Below the pieces are notes generated by a model. The model made no database searches, had not been told where the DNA came from, and saw nothing but the letters and a program-made list of their open reading frames with translations. A stretch of DNA of 64,000 nt from Phycomyces nitens (Eukaryota; Mucoromycota; Mucoromycetes; Mucorales; Phycomycetaceae). The stretch covers positions 496,001-560,000 of the forward strand of contig JAHRBC010000008.1 in assembly GCA_022702545.1 (NCBI GenBank). Direction: 5' to 3'. A program made the position numbers and the translations under genes. Below, in pieces: positions 23,210 through 38,880 of this stretch. Numbering within the stretch: position 1 is the stretch's first letter; each line of letters begins with the position of its first letter.

Positions 23210-25068
23210 TTATGAGAGAAGGGCACCGACGCTCATGAAACTATTCGCCGTGCTGCTTGGGCGATCTTCATTGTCCTGTGCTGGTAAACTAGAAAACGAT
23301 GGTTTGTGAAGGGCAGGGAAAAGAGAGGGATGAGAGAGCATGATTGGAGAACTCAGGGTGGATCCCACTCCTCGCAAGACAAACTGTCCTACGGACGTAT
23401 TATTTGCAGTCGGCGCGGGTATAGGCTTCGAAACTGGCGTGGTACCAGCCTGGTTGGATGTAAGACGAGTGGTTTCAATAAACGGCTTGAAGAAGTTGAG
23501 GCCTCCTTGTTCATAATGTGATTTATTTGCCCTTTGGGTTGTGTTTGGTGCAACATGTATGGCTGCATTCGACAGCAATGGATGCTGGAATCCGCCTGTG
23601 ATTCTATGGCCGAGCGAAGATGCTGGGCTTAGTGGTAGGGTAATTGTGGAAGGGTTCAGGACGATGTGCTTGGAAGGAATGGTGGGTGAGGGTTTGGTAG
23701 AAAGCTTGGGACTGAAATAAGGAAGTTTTGCAACCCACTGAGATGCCTGTGGAAAGCCAGCCACATTATTAATATCAATATCAATGATCAATAACTGATA
23801 ATTGCTTTCTAAGAACAGGAAATATAGTCTAAAAGGGGAATATTTTACCTCTGATGGCGCATCTTTTTGTGTCTCATCTACGTCTTCATTACTATCACTT
23901 TCTCCGTTGGTATGATCCAGGTAATAGCGATATTCTGAACAGAGGGGTGTCATGGTGCTTGTGGGAGGATTTGAATCATTGATCGACTGGCTGTCTTCCT
24001 GACGCGACCATGCTGTGAGAGGAGGTGAAGTGCTTGTATTGAGATCAAATCCAAATTCATTCTGGTACGGTAACTCTGCTTGGTCTGTACACGCCTCTTC
24101 AAACCTTGTAAGAAGACACACGATATAAAGACCAGATAGAGTCGAGGGTGTATATAGATCTGCTCCAAGACCTCCTCCGAGATACAATTGGACCTGCAAT
24201 GTTTCAGAGTTTCCATCATTTCGCTTCATCTCCAGTGCTCCTGTGAATGTCTGGGATCCGTTGGTGACTATGGACAGGGCGTCAGGACTGACACTAAAGA
24301 ATACATCAGAAGTAGTACGCTCGGTCGGCAGAATATTCTTGGGTTGATACCGAGGATCTACTTTTTGTGCAACGGTTGTAATATTATCGAGCAAGAGTCG
24401 ATGGATACGGCCCAGAGTGCTTGTACTGTCGCTTGAACCCAGGAACTCATAGAGAGATCTATGGGATAGTTCCTGTGGATAATAACCCAAAATGCTCTGG
24501 ACTTCATCAGACACTCTGGCACAGCACAATTCCATCGAGAGAAACATCTATAATGTTTGTTAAGCAACAGGCCAGTCATCTAATTACACTATAATTACAG
24601 TAATCACAATCGGTCTCAGGGCAGTGTGGGTTGAATTGGGCTTCATGGATGCCGTCATGTTGAAAGAAGACCCCTTGTAGGTGATTTCGCCCTGGATACG
24701 GTCGCCTGCAACCCGACAGACAGTCTGCCTAAGCTTTGGTCTTCCTCTCTTTTTATGGTCCACATCAACGCAGCTTTGGTCTTTGCCAATAGACTGGCAC
24801 CTATGACAGGGTCGTTTGTCTATTCAAGGACAAGGACAAGACGAGAAGGATGAATATATTTATTAGAAGACGTTGTTGGGCTATATACCAAAGACTCACT
24901 GTCGCAGGCCAGATGGGCTTTTCTGCAATTGACCTTTGAGAAACATGTCAATTTTATTACTGTTATAAAATAAGCAACCAGAAGAGATCTTTAGATGATT
25001 TGATACTTTACACATGCTCGAGAGACGTGTGCCTTGAGGGTTCTTTTTGCTGTCCATTCTCCAGCCAT
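23210..25068 (-). CDS. Zn2Cys6 transcription factor with PAS domain
   Basis: Four exons (complement of 23210..24547, 24599..24819, 24900..24933, 25012..25068) encode 549 residues. A binuclear zinc cluster spans residues 19-47 with exact CX2CX6CX5CX2CX8C spacing, assembled from three exons: RACVNCRKAHLACD, NKRPCHRCQS and GKDQSC. It is followed by a basic HKKRGRPKL linker. A PAS domain begins near residue 105 (RVSDEVQSILGYYPQELSHRSLYEF). The rest is Ser/Pro/Thr-rich and probably an activation region. The layout recalls the Ert1/Rds2-type regulators of carbon metabolism, which also combine a zinc cluster and PAS, but target genes cannot be inferred. A 40-nt GT...AG stretch near 23850 lies in open frame and was not treated as an intron because removal breaks the frame. 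Confidence 0.88.
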
Positions 25069-25516
25069 ACTGCGTTGAATTTATTTGCAAGACAATAATC
25101 TTTTTTAGATAATAAAAAGAAGCGTTTTATATAGGCGATTCACGTGCTGGTCTCGGAAGTTTGGAATCTCTAAATTCTCCTACCGGAGAATATGCCAAAT
25201 AATAGGTGTGCAACCATCCGAAAACCCAAACAAGTGGTGCTCTGGGGGCAACGCATAGCGTAATACAGCGTACGAGCCCTTTCTATTTCCAAACAGTAAA
25301 AAAGAAAAAATCTATTATATAGAACATGCAAAATAGATAATTGTTTGCGCTCCAAAATATATTTTATTTAATTCCCCACACCACAAATTCACATGCACTT
25401 TTTTTGCGCCTGTGGGGAAATTCAAGAAGAAGAAGAAGAAGAAAAGGTATATGATAATGAATAATACAGAAAAATATTTATATGAAATATATATATATAT
25501 ATATGTGATATATATC
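25069..25516. other. intergenic region
   Basis: About 450 bp between the starts/stops of two minus-strand genes. It contains a (GAA)n run near 25424-25440 and a (TA)n tract near 25490-25504. No gene is supported. Confidence 0.5.
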
Positions 25517-28500
25517 TTATAGACTCTTTCCAAATGAAATGGAATTGGCAGGGATAGAGAGCTTCCGTTTCGGTCCAGTCTTTCTGCCGGTGGTTGTCGA
25601 TCGGTATAGACGTGGTACAGGACTTGGACCGACTTCAGGATCTCGATTTAACCAGTCATAAGAAGGCATAGTGGCGCTTTTTAAGCCAGCCTCTCTGGTA
25701 ACCAGAGGACGAAGGTTTGTCTCTTGCACAGGCGAAGGGGACAGCACAGAGTTCTGGAGAATCAAGCCTTCTGCTTCCCCGATTCCATTGGATATCCGGG
25801 TATTCACCTTGAGACCTCTGTCTTGGGATACAGCCCGGTATTTCTTGAGTTTATCCAGACTGCCTTGCCTTGAAGGTGGGGGAACAGGAATAGGTGTAGC
25901 AGGATCCTGTACGGCACCCGATGCTGGAGAAGGGGGCCGGGATGACGATCTCTCGGGTCTATGGTGGACCTCTAGCTGCCTTGCGTCAATGGCTTCTTTG
26001 TTGGGTGGAATTTGCTGGCGATCTGCCAAAAGATCACTCTCTGAATCGTGTGTTACTAAGCCATCGGTGGCTGGATATGTGTGCAAAGAAGTCTGGCTGT
26101 TTCCTGCAGAAGAACTGGTTTTCTTGAGGCTCTTTATGGATTCTGTAGGTGAGTAGTCAAATACTGAACTGGAGGGCGACGGCAGGCTAAAGTCGCATGA
26201 GTCCAGATCCTGATCATGTATGTGCTCGAACCCATACTCGATGCCTCCTGTGATTGATGAAGCATTATGAAGATCCTTGTTACCAAAGAGACTTTCATGG
26301 TTCTGAATCAAATCTTCTAATACACAGTCTGAAAACCAATCTCCCGGTGAACGTTGTGCCTGGTTGTGATCCTGGAAGATGGCTGGGGTGAAGATCAGGG
26401 ATAGATTATTAATTGACATCTTGTTCTTATCCACACTCTTTGTCAACCTAGGGAGAGAACAGTAAGAAATTGGCGCCAATCACCAACCCCCCTGTGTACC
26501 TTGACAGGTGCTCGATTAGCACCTTTAGGGTCTCGTAATTTCCAAATGGAAGTTTGAGAAGGCGAGTCAAGAGGTTCATCAATCGCAATTCCTTTTCGGT
26601 TTCTATGTATGTTTTGTTTTATAAAAAACAGTCGAATAAGGATTACAGGTTGATCAATAACTTACGAGAATAGGTTATTCGATCGGCCAGCTTGAAAGGA
26701 AAGAGAGGTGTTTCTAATTCACGCAAGAATATCTTTAGAACTGACGCGATACTAAACACTTCTTCAGGCACATCGTCTTGGCCAAACATGGTGGCCTCTT
26801 CGTCTCGCTCGAAGCTCTGTTTGATAAGCTCCACATTGCTCTTCTTGCCCGACATTCTGTAGATCCCCTCCCTCTCCATGCCCCCCAGACGCTCCACAGC
26901 ATCGATACACTTTAGCACAATCAAGGGAGGTGCTCTTCCTCTCATCTGAGCATACTCGACCAACGAGATGCCAAAAATAAGATCTATATATAGAAGATTT
27001 GAAAAGGCACCAATTCAATTCCATCTGCTTCAATGTATATATAATAAATCATTACCTTTACATAAACCCACACGACGGTTGATGTAATACACAGGCTGAG
27101 GGTTTGGGAGATTTGAGATGTCTAGAATTCCATTGGACTCACTCAGCATGTCTTCTGCCATATTTACACCTGTTTCATGAGCATCGTGTACTACCTGAGT
27201 CCATAAAAAATAATATATAGTATTTTCAGTACAAGACAAAATTTCAAAAAAGAAAAGTCGTCAATCTTACCTGATGCGATAGTTTGGCGTAGGATAGCTG
27301 AGCCGACAACACAATCTCAATCGTTTCCTTGACTTTTCTTGTGCGCTCTACAGACTGGGTCTTGAACGTCTTTACGGCAAAATCATTTGCAGCCATTCGC
27401 TTCTTGTCCAGAGTGTCCAGTTTACGGACAGTCTTTCGATATTCATGATCTGGATTTAATAAACAATAGGGCTATCAATACTCCATGGTTTACGCCCTCT
27501 CTCTATCTAACTCTCTTAAAATAGAAGAACCGCCCCCCCTGGTTTATTTGTAACATACCTGCCTCAGCTACCTCTACTTTTAGCTTTGCAGACCGAACAT
27601 TCTGGCGGCCAAGATCATTATGGTGTGTGAGATTAGAAAACTGTTTCATGAATCGTTCAATTCGTCGATGAGGAGAAGGAGAAGGAGAAGATGCAGAAGC
27701 AAGAGATGAAGCCGTAGAAGGTCTCTCTTCATCCAGACTAAGCATTCGGTACCCAGTCTCTGTATCGTCAGACGCCATAGAACTAGGAAGTGTCATGGTT
27801 GTCCCAGATCTGGCTGGTCGAGAAAATGCCATGGCTGATGGTGAGGTTGGGGTCATTGAGGTTGGGGAAAGGGTCATATTTGTGCTCGTCTCTTGGGATT
27901 TCTCGAGTTCTTCGCATTTCTGCATATATGTATCGTGGGCCTAACAACAAAGATATTTAGGCACCCAAGCATGACATTCCAACACATTATTATGTTTATG
28001 ATATTACAAGCGGCAGTTCTTCAGTTCTGGTCTTTAGGTACTGGCTATCCACATCGTGCATATTTCGCATATGGGAAATGGTTTGTCGTTCTTGTTGGGC
28101 CTATGATTCAGTCAATTAGGAAATAGTATTTTTGGAAATCTTCCCTCAGCTGTTGTGTTGAACTTACTTTGAGTTGACTGAGAAGTTCTATTTGTTTGCG
28201 CATGGATTTGGTGAGATTGGTGCGATCCGAGTGCAGTGTTTCGCCCATTTCAACAAACTGTGTGAACATTGTTTTTTTGCCAGAGAGATTCTTGTCGCTT
28301 AGGGCGTCTTGGGAGATTCTCGAGAGTTCTCTGTGGTAGGATTCCTCAAGTTTGACTCTGTTGATTTTAGTGCCTTGTTTTTTAAAATGCTTGTGTTTTG
28401 TACCTTTTTTTGAGAAAGTTTATCCACTGATTCAGGTCCTGAGTTGCATCTCTCATTGCAGCTTCAATCATCGCCAATGGAGCACTCGTAATCTCCTTTA

Positions 28501-28703
28501 GTTCCATATCGACCAGAGGTTGATTTGGCTATGAAAAACAAAGACGAGTATTGAATTGTCGTTGATACCAATACCAATATCAATATCAATGTTAATGTTA
28601 ATATTAATATTAATAAAATGATGAATTGTTAATTGTTTTCACATGAAACGCTACTTACGACCGGTGGTTTGGAATTGGGCGTCGGTGAGGTCTTTCGCAT
28701 CAT
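25517..28703 (-). CDS. F-BAR-like/coiled-coil RhoGAP protein (Rgd1-like)
   Basis: Nine exons (complement of 25517..26447, 26500..26602, 26666..26983, 27056..27194, 27271..27449, 27559..27940, 28168..28357, 28404..28528, 28659..28703) encode 803 residues. The N-terminal 350 residues are helical and charged and match an F-BAR layout, with a Ser/Pro-rich insert (about 130-220). The RhoGAP domain (about 354-520) contains PLIVLKCIDAVERLGG and EGIYRMSGKKSNV with the catalytic Arg, then VASVLKIFLREL-type and NKMSINNLSLIFTPAIF motifs. The C-terminal 270 residues are low complexity and rich in Ser and Pro. Such proteins bind curved membrane and switch off Rho GTPases in polarised growth and wall-stress control. 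The RhoGAP call is firm; the F-BAR call is moderate. Confidence 0.87.
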
Positions 28704-29102
28704 TCTCTAGGGTCTCTAGGGTCCAGTCTGAAGAATGGTCTGGAATGGTAATTTGGAATGAAAGAAACAATAAGAGTGATGAAGAGAACCAGGATTTTCC
28801 CCTCGCTTTACAAGATCGGCCTATTCCACAAAAAGGGAGACGGAGAAATAAAAGGAGGCCATAATTGAAACAGCGCAGTGTGACGGGGAAATAAAGGTTA
28901 AACTCTTTTTAAAAAAATAATTTCCATAAAAGGATATCAGGAGGATCTTCACTTTTTTGTGTATATATTTATATATATATTTTATATAGAGTATGTTACA
29001 AATGAAGAAAATAAAATAAAAAATAAAAAATAAAATAAACGCAAATAGATAGAGGTAAATATAGAGAAATGCAAGCAACTACTACTACTACTTGGGCATG
29101 GT
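28704..29102. other. intergenic region
   Basis: About 400 bp upstream of the RhoGAP gene and downstream of MCM3. It is A/T-rich, especially 28970-29040, with no supported gene. Confidence 0.5.
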
Positions 29103-32188
<3,086 letters not shown>

Positions 32189-35100
32189 CCCAAAACCAAT
32201 AATAAGCAAGTTGCTTGTGAAATTAAAGGAAGAAGAAACTGAGAATCAAAGACAAGAAATAAAAAAATATATAAAAAGTTGGCGCGATTATTACACAGTA
32301 ATCATTTTTTCTGGGTTGCCTGAAAATCGTACGTCACAATGGCTTGTGAATTACGGGATTTTTTCTTATGAAATTGATGCCTCGAAAATCAAGCGAATCA
32401 TATTTCACTCTTTGTGGTATTTGTGTCAATCGACAAGTGCAAGTATTTGCGTTTATATATATATATATATATATATAAAGAACACTCGTAGTTGGTTAGG
32501 CGGAATATTTTTTATGGGAGTTACGAGCAGATCAAGTATATATTGTATTGAAGAATTTATTGGGATTTTTAACCTTTATGAACATGTGTAATACAAACGT
32601 CTTTAGCGAAGTACTATATATTCAAGATTCAAATATATATACGTATATATATATATAAATTCAGTAATACTGGAGATCAAGCCAGGGCATCCAATTGTAA
32701 CAAATGGTCTTATATATATATATATATTCGTACCTGAATATTGTTTTGTTTTTTGTTTTATTTATTATCCTTGCAATATCTGCCAAACATATTGCTGTAT
32801 AGACATCAATCTTTACTAGTCCTTGTGTCTATTGGCAGTCCATTTTCAAGACATTTTTTATATTTAAAACGGTTATAAAATGCAAGTCTCTTAAATTGCA
32901 CGTTTGTATCAACTGTTCCATGGATACTTTTTCTTGGAAACTTCTTAAAAAATTTGTCACAACTTCTATGACTAGAACATCTTTCTTCTTAAACCAATGG
33001 TCTCATGAAGCTGCTAAAAACCACATTTTAATAAATAGCTTTCTAGCTATAGGCAATTGAAATACTAAAGCCAACAAGATGTCTGGAGGCTTGTTAAAAA
33101 AAATCAAGTAATTCTCGTATCCGTTGGCCATTACTTTTTTCTTTTTCTTTTTGTGCTTGATTTCAAAACTGACCTGTATCACTGAAAACTTACTGTACCA
33201 GAGTTATCTCTTGTGCTTTGCCAAATATTAGCTTGGGACTTTGATTATTATTATCATTTGATATTTAACAAAATAGATGCTCTTTTGGTGCAAAAGGTTA
33301 AAGAAGTATGTGGTTAAAAAGTATCATTGTGGACATATAATTCCCAAATGCTTGGATAAAACTCTGTCTAGATCTTTTGTACACTTTGATGTCCAGGCTT
33401 TATACAAGTGAGTTATTGTCTTGGGAAAAGAAAAGAAGGTACGCACAGTGATTTAAAATACTCTCGGTAGCTTCATTTATTTTTATTAAAAAACCGAATC
33501 ATCCAAATAAACTGAATATAAATATATAAAAATCAAATACAAGGACAGGTTGTGATGGCAAGAAGTCTATTAAACTAGCCCAGACTGATTTACTATGAAA
33601 AGATAAAAAAAGAGGTATTGAAATATGATAATATTTGTAAATACTAGGCCATAATAGTGAACCTCTTGTTACATTCTAAAGCGCCAATTCTCCAGCTTTC
33701 TCTTGATATTTGATGTTTTTTTCTTCTTCTTCTTTTAGCCAGGAGAGCCAATTTACCAAAGATATTCTGGCTTGTCCCGTACATTGAGTGATAAACTGGG
33801 CATTGAATACATGATGTCTATTGTCACATTTGATGGTATGAAGCTCATAAAAATCTGGATTAAATCATGACTTGAACATTTATCTTTGATCGACCTGCAA
33901 TATATGTACAAGTAATGAAAGAATGGTAATATAACCTACACGTATTTTAAAGTGGTAAGCTATATACTCGGCCAAATAATGGCTCCTACAAAGCCTTGAC
34001 TCTACTCGAACCATCATGCATTCTTTTTTTTATCAGGTTCGGTTGGAAGATCTTTATGTATTTGCCTCGCTAATTTCTATAGAAGCCTTGGTCTTTTGTC
34101 TATCAAATAACATTCCCCAGAAATATATAGAGACATATAGACTCTATTGTTAGGCTAGTGAAAAGAATTTTCAAGCGATAAAAGTTCATTTACACCCACT
34201 GCTTTGTTGATTATTTTTATGAAAAAAGGGGGACTAGAGATCGTATGCATGCACATACTTATAATAGGCCGTAAAGTTATATCACCAAAAATCCATGGAT
34301 TTAATTAAATCTACTGGCGAAAATGCTATTACCAGTATAGTAAGCTTACTTTTCTCCCTCTCTACCTCTCTTTCTTAATGATTTGACACACAATCTTTTA
34401 TATTTAACTATGAATTAGAAATGAAATCAAGCCTGGATCACCCCAACAGCGTTTATGTAATCCAATGTTCTTTATTTCTACCGGCCTATTCTGCTTCCAA
34501 GAATAATAATAATAATAATAATAACCTCAAGTGGTTTATAATATTAGAATATCAAGTGTCTTTGGTGGTTAAAAGTTAAAATGATATGCTTGGGTCAATT
34601 ATGTCTCCTAAGAATGCCTATTGAAGAAAATGAAGATATGTGCTGGGCAGATTCCTAATAATGATATTATTATGATTATGGTTATTATAGTATGTGATTC
34701 ATATTGGTCATACCAGTATATACATTTATACAGATCTACTGTTGATGATGTATCATTCGTATGGCCATTGATCTCTATCACTAAACATAATTTTCCCTGC
34801 GCTCAATAGCAAGATAGTATTATATACATAATTATGTGTTTGAATGAATAGAGGCATTTGATCTAGCTAGTTCCCGTTTTCTGGTATTTTAATATGAAGA
34901 GTAACTCCTTGAATATGCCACCAACGGAGCAGGAATAGATCCAGGATGTGATTTATTCAGGAGACAAAACTATATGTCTAGGTGAGCAAAAATTGAAAGT
35001 CGAAAACAGCCTCTGTGGTTTCTACCCATGTGGCTCTCCTATGGCTGTATAAACAACACCTATAAAGAAAGAGAAAGAAAGAAAGAAAGAGAGACGCAGG

Positions 35101-35377
35101 GGTTTATTATAATTTTCCTACCTAATTAGTAGTTTAATGTATATATTTGATATATATGGCCAAATGTTCATACCTTGTAAAAATGTCCCTTTCGGTTGGA
35201 ACGCTTTTAAAGCAAAGGATTCATATTAAATTTAAGAAAACAGAATTTCCAGTCATACCTTTGCAGTATATAAAGCGCACAGATAATAGCCCGATTGATC
35301 TACATACTCACCTCATTCACCCACATATCCTTTCTCTTTGATACCTTGACTTTAACGTAAACCGCCAATACCATTCA
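32189..35377. other. 3.2-kb gene-free AT-rich region
   Basis: No supported gene or RNA. Microsatellites are present: (TA)n near 32454-32475 and 32702-32726, (ATA)n near 34501-34523 and a GAAA-rich run near 35068-35092. Short ORFs are below what chance predicts here. This marks the border from the housekeeping block to the repeat-rich block. Confidence 0.6.
35267..35274 (+). promoter_or_regulatory. TATA box of LysM gene 1
   Basis: A TATATAAA lies 104 bp upstream of the ATG of the first LysM gene. A similar TATATAAG lies 81 bp upstream of the ATG of its paralogue. Confidence 0.55.
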
Positions 35378-36461
35378 ATGCTGTTTAACCTTTTTGCAGT
35401 CTCTGCACTCTTTCTGAGCACTACCGTGTATGCTGCTCAAGAAGCCCAATGTGTAACACAACATATTGGTAAGTTTGGACCTTTAGACTTGGTATTAGGC
35501 TAATAATCTACTGTTTCCCTTAGCCTCTGGATACGATTCATGTGCATCCATTTCCCATCAATACGGTATCAATGTCCATGACTTTCAGAACTGGAACTAT
35601 GATTTAGGAAACGATCCTAGATACTGTAGACCGCCTATTCCCGGAAGAGCCTATTGTGTTAGAATTGGTCGCATAGTGGACAATCGTGGACGAGGTCGTG
35701 GTGGACCCCCCAACCACCCTAAACGCGAAACAAAAGTTGTGAAGCGTGCTGATAAGAAAAAGGAAAAGGAAAAGGAAAAGGCCAAGGAGAACGATAAAAA
35801 GACCAAGGAAAAGGCCAAGGAAAAAAATAAAGAGGCCAAGGCTGAAAAGAAAAAGGAAGAAAAGGCACACAATAAAGAGTTGAAGGCCGAAGAGAAAAAG
35901 TCTGATAAAGAAGCCAAGGCTGAAGAGAAAAAAGAAGAAAAAGCGATTGATAAAAAGGACAAGGCCGAAGAGAAAAAGGAAGAAAAGCAGCGTGACAAGG
36001 AAGCCAAAGAAAAAGTCTTGGAAGAAAACAAAGAACACGATGCAAAGATCGAGGCTAATGATAAAAAGCACGAAAAAGAGTCTAAAGACAAGGGTAAAGA
36101 ATCCAAGGAGAATAAGAAGGGCGGCAGCAAGGATACTCACAAGAACAAGGTCAAGAAATCTTCTAATGAGATGGAGGAATTCACTTCGACTGACAGCTAT
36201 CAAAAAAGCTCTGACGATGGTGTTGCTGATGATTCATCAAAAGGCCACAAAGATACAGAAGGTCTTGACCTTGCCCCTCATACCAATCCCAACTGCAAGA
36301 AATACTATGTTGTTCAAGATCAAGATAGCTGTGATAGCGTGTCCAAGAAAAACCACATATCCAACCAGGAACTTTACGACTACAACACTGGATTGCACCG
36401 CCATGGATCTCATGAGTGCGATAACCTTGATACTGGAAAAGCTTACTGTGTTGCCATCTAA
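35378..36461 (+). CDS. Secreted LysM-domain protein with Lys/Glu-rich linker (paralogue 1)
   Basis: Two exons (35378..35468, 35524..36461) encode 342 residues. A signal peptide (MLFNLFAVSALFLSTTVYA) leads to a LysM module at about residues 25-82: cysteines, then DSCASISHQYGI, a QNWN motif and a GRAYCVRIG end. A second LysM lies at about 288-342 (CKKYYVVQDQDSC ... ELYDYNTGL ... GKAYCVAI). Fungal secreted LysM proteins bind chitin or its oligomers, often in wall protection or host interaction. Between the two modules is an approximately 170-residue stretch made almost only of Lys, Glu, Ala and Asp repeats, which may form a single long charged helix; the paralogue at 43.4 kb lacks it. The intron falls after codon 30 in phase 1, exactly as in the paralogue. 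Confidence 0.9.
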
Positions 36462-36571
36462 ATTAAATATATCTTCTTTCCTCACCATCATTTATTTCGT
36501 ACACATTATTAAAAGTTCTCAAGTCGGAAGATTCGAATTAGATGAACAATTGGTATCAATAAACAATTCAT

Positions 36572-37690
36572 TTATTTCAAAAAAAAAATATCTTTCAAGA
36601 TTATCTCGTAAGACTTGACTGAATTGTTTTCAAAAACAATGCCAACAAAAGAGTTTTGGCCAGGTAATTCTTGGTTTGGAATAACCTTTCTCTTGAATAT
36701 CCCTTTGAAGCCAGGGGGCAGCTTTGTCGTGATCTGAGAGTAGTTGTTCTCAGCAAACTCCCGAGCACCAGAAAATTGTTGCCGGAAGAAAGTCTCATCA
36801 GCTTTTATATGGGCTTCAAGTTCAGCACCATACTTCACTCTTTTCCCTTGACTGTTGACCCAAGATCCGCCATCGACAATGTGTTTTAGCACTTGTTGTT
36901 TGCTAAAACGGACAGCTACGTCTCGAGAGGGATTGTGCTTGTTCGTATGGAAGAGTTGTTCTCTGATGAACTTGTTGAACATCTCTCCCTTCTCGGTCTC
37001 AAAGTGCAGGGCACAACCAAAACGATGAATATCCTCATGCAAGTGGTGAAGATAATGGATTTTAGGTCGTGTTGAGAAAGGTGTGTGATTGTCAGTTGTT
37101 ATGTCGAAATTAAATAATTTGACAGTAAGATCCTCAACTGTTTTCTTGATTGCTTCTACATATTGATTGAAGCACCCTTCTACTTGCCGAACGAAAACCA
37201 GAGACCACAATCTTCCCAATGCAATTAATGCCTCGTTTAAAAGAAGAAGATCTTTATCCACGGCAGGATCAGTGAATTCTTCAGCGATAAGACCAGGCAA
37301 TACTTGCATCAATTGTTTGAAACCACGACCAAGGAAGGATCCAACATGTCGTAGCTGCTTTCTGAAATTGCGACTATATGCCTGGTTTTCTTCGTTTCCT
37401 TTCAGCTTGGCCATCGACCTCTTCATTATTGGCTCATTCGTTTTACCGCTCAAAATATTCTTGACAGGATGTTGTATTAAATCTTTGCTGACACCGAGAG
37501 GAATTCATTGCAGTATTTCGATTGGAGTATCTGCCAAAGGATCATACGAGGAAAGTCGAAGAATATCACCAGGTCCCGTGTTTTTAAACCTGAGATTGCT
37601 AGCAGATTGGTGGATTGAGAAACGTTTTCAAAGATAACCTCTTTGCGAGTAGGCTTGGAAGCAGCGAGCAAGTATCTATACACACACGCC
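36572..37690 (-). pseudogene. Transposon-derived ORF fragment
   Basis: An open frame of about 300 codons (stop near 36572) reads on the minus strand. It includes QAYSRNFRKQLRHVGSFLG, then FSTRPKIHYLHHLHEDI, HRFGCALHFETEKGEMFN and KFIREQLFHTNKHNPSRD. I recognise this pattern as one that recurs in proteins of multicopy mobile elements in Mucorales, probably the C-terminal part of a large tnp2-like protein; this is a memory-based, moderate call. Upstream in a different frame (37477-37683) the reading continues with LAISGLKTRDLVIFFDFPRM, and a frame change near 37485 joins the two. It has no ATG, so it is a 5'-truncated, frameshifted copy. It lies directly downstream of LysM gene 1 and next to the rRNA fragment. 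Confidence 0.6.
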
Positions 37691-37794
37691 GAGATTTTTA
37701 GCGAGATTCTGAAAAATAAGCATTCACAAATTCAAAACACATCAGGAATCAAAAAAAAATGCCTTTTATAGAAATTTAGATCAATTGGTGTGAC

Positions 37795-38237
37795 GTGTCT
37801 CCAACTCCGCTTTCCTCCTTTTTATTCACACTGAAAATCAAAATCAAGGGGACTTTTACCCCTTTTATTTTATGCGAGATTTATGTTCTCGCTGAGTCCC
37901 CCTTAGGACACCTGCGTTATTTTTTAACAGATGTTCAGACCCAGCCAAACTCCCCACTTGACAATGTCAATAACGTGGGCCACGCCACAAAGGCGCTTAA
38001 AACCAGAAGGTGGGCCGTGAAGCCCAATCCCACATCATCTTGATTATTTAAATTAAAAAAGAAAACGATAAGGGTAGTGGTATTTCATTGTCGCCAAAGC
38101 TCCCACTTATATTACACCTCCCATGTCTTTTCACAATGTCAAACTAGAGTCAAGCTTAACAGGGTCTTCTTTCCCCGCTGATTCTGCCAAGCCCGTTCCT
38201 TTGGCTGTGGTTTTGCTAGATAGTAGATAGGGACAGT

Positions 38238-38280
<43 letters not shown>

Positions 38281-38880
38281 AGAGGCATTTGGCTACCTTA
38301 AGAGAGTCATTGTTACTCCCGCCATTTACCCGCGCTTGGTTGAATTCCTTCACTTTGACATTCAGAGCACTGGACAGAAATCACATTGCGTCAACACCAC
38401 TTTCTGGCCATCGCAATGCTATGTTTTAATTAGACAGTCAGATTCCCCTTGTCCGTACCAGTTCCAAGCTGCTTGTTAATCGTAAACCGAAATCCAACAG
38501 TGCATGACCAGTTTGTCAGAAAGCCTCGGGCCATAAAGCCCAAAACTAACCACTGGCCAGCCAGTGGATTACTATCAAATAGTGGCTTTTTACCTTGGAG
38601 ACCTGCTGCGGTTATGAGTACGACTAGGCGAGAAAATTGTTCTTTCCTTTGGATTTTCAAGGATCGTTGTGAATGCACCAGACACCCCAAAAAGTATGAT
38701 GCTCTACCAACCGGTTAACTATTTCTCCAGCTAAACTGATTTCATGGCCATCACAAGGCTGTTAAAAAGAAAAGAGAACTCTTCTTGGGATCCACACTGA
38801 TGTCTACAAATTCATTTGTGTTGCCACAGAGAATCCTCATCCTAGACTCTGCTTAAGCTTTAATGCTTTCTCAAATACCT
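37795..38880 (-). pseudogene. Large-subunit (28S) rRNA gene fragment
   Basis: Read on the minus strand, this stretch follows the order of fungal 25S/28S rRNA over about 1.1 kb. Near the 5' end (about 38,800-38,600) are TTCTTTTTAACAGC and GATAACCGCAGCAGGTCTCC-like text. Near 38,440-38,460 is GACAAGGGGAATCTGACTGT. Then come ATTAAAACATAGCATTGCGA, GTTGACGCAATGTGATTTCT, ACTCTCTTAAGGTAGCCAAA, GACGCGCATGAATGGATTAA, CGAGATTCCCACTGTCCCTA, GACATTGTCAAGTGGGGAGT, GCAGGTGTCCTAAGGGGGAC and GATTTTGATTTTCAGTGTGA near 37,830. These are highly conserved core blocks of the 3' half. The copy carries substitutions and length changes in variable segments, and stops short at both ends: no 5.8S, 18S or spacer follows. 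It is therefore a displaced rDNA pseudogene rather than a working unit. Exact ends are approximate. Confidence 0.92.

Noticed and set aside
23840..23885. Extra 40-nt intron in the Zn2Cys6-PAS gene
   Set aside because: It has GT and AG ends, but removing it breaks a frame that otherwise stays open to the stop codon.
27893..28126. 77-codon plus-strand ORF with hydrophobic residues
   Set aside because: It overlaps an exon and intron of the RhoGAP gene on the other strand and has no independent support.
35604..36203. 199- and 159-codon minus-strand ORFs rich in Phe/Leu and Ser
   Set aside because: They are the reverse of the Lys/Glu-rich linker of LysM gene 1; apparent membrane helices are an artefact of AAG/GAA codons read antisense.
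38430..38718. Short ORFs on both strands (86 and 89 codons)
   Set aside because: They lie inside the 28S rRNA fragment, whose nucleotide similarity explains the sequence.
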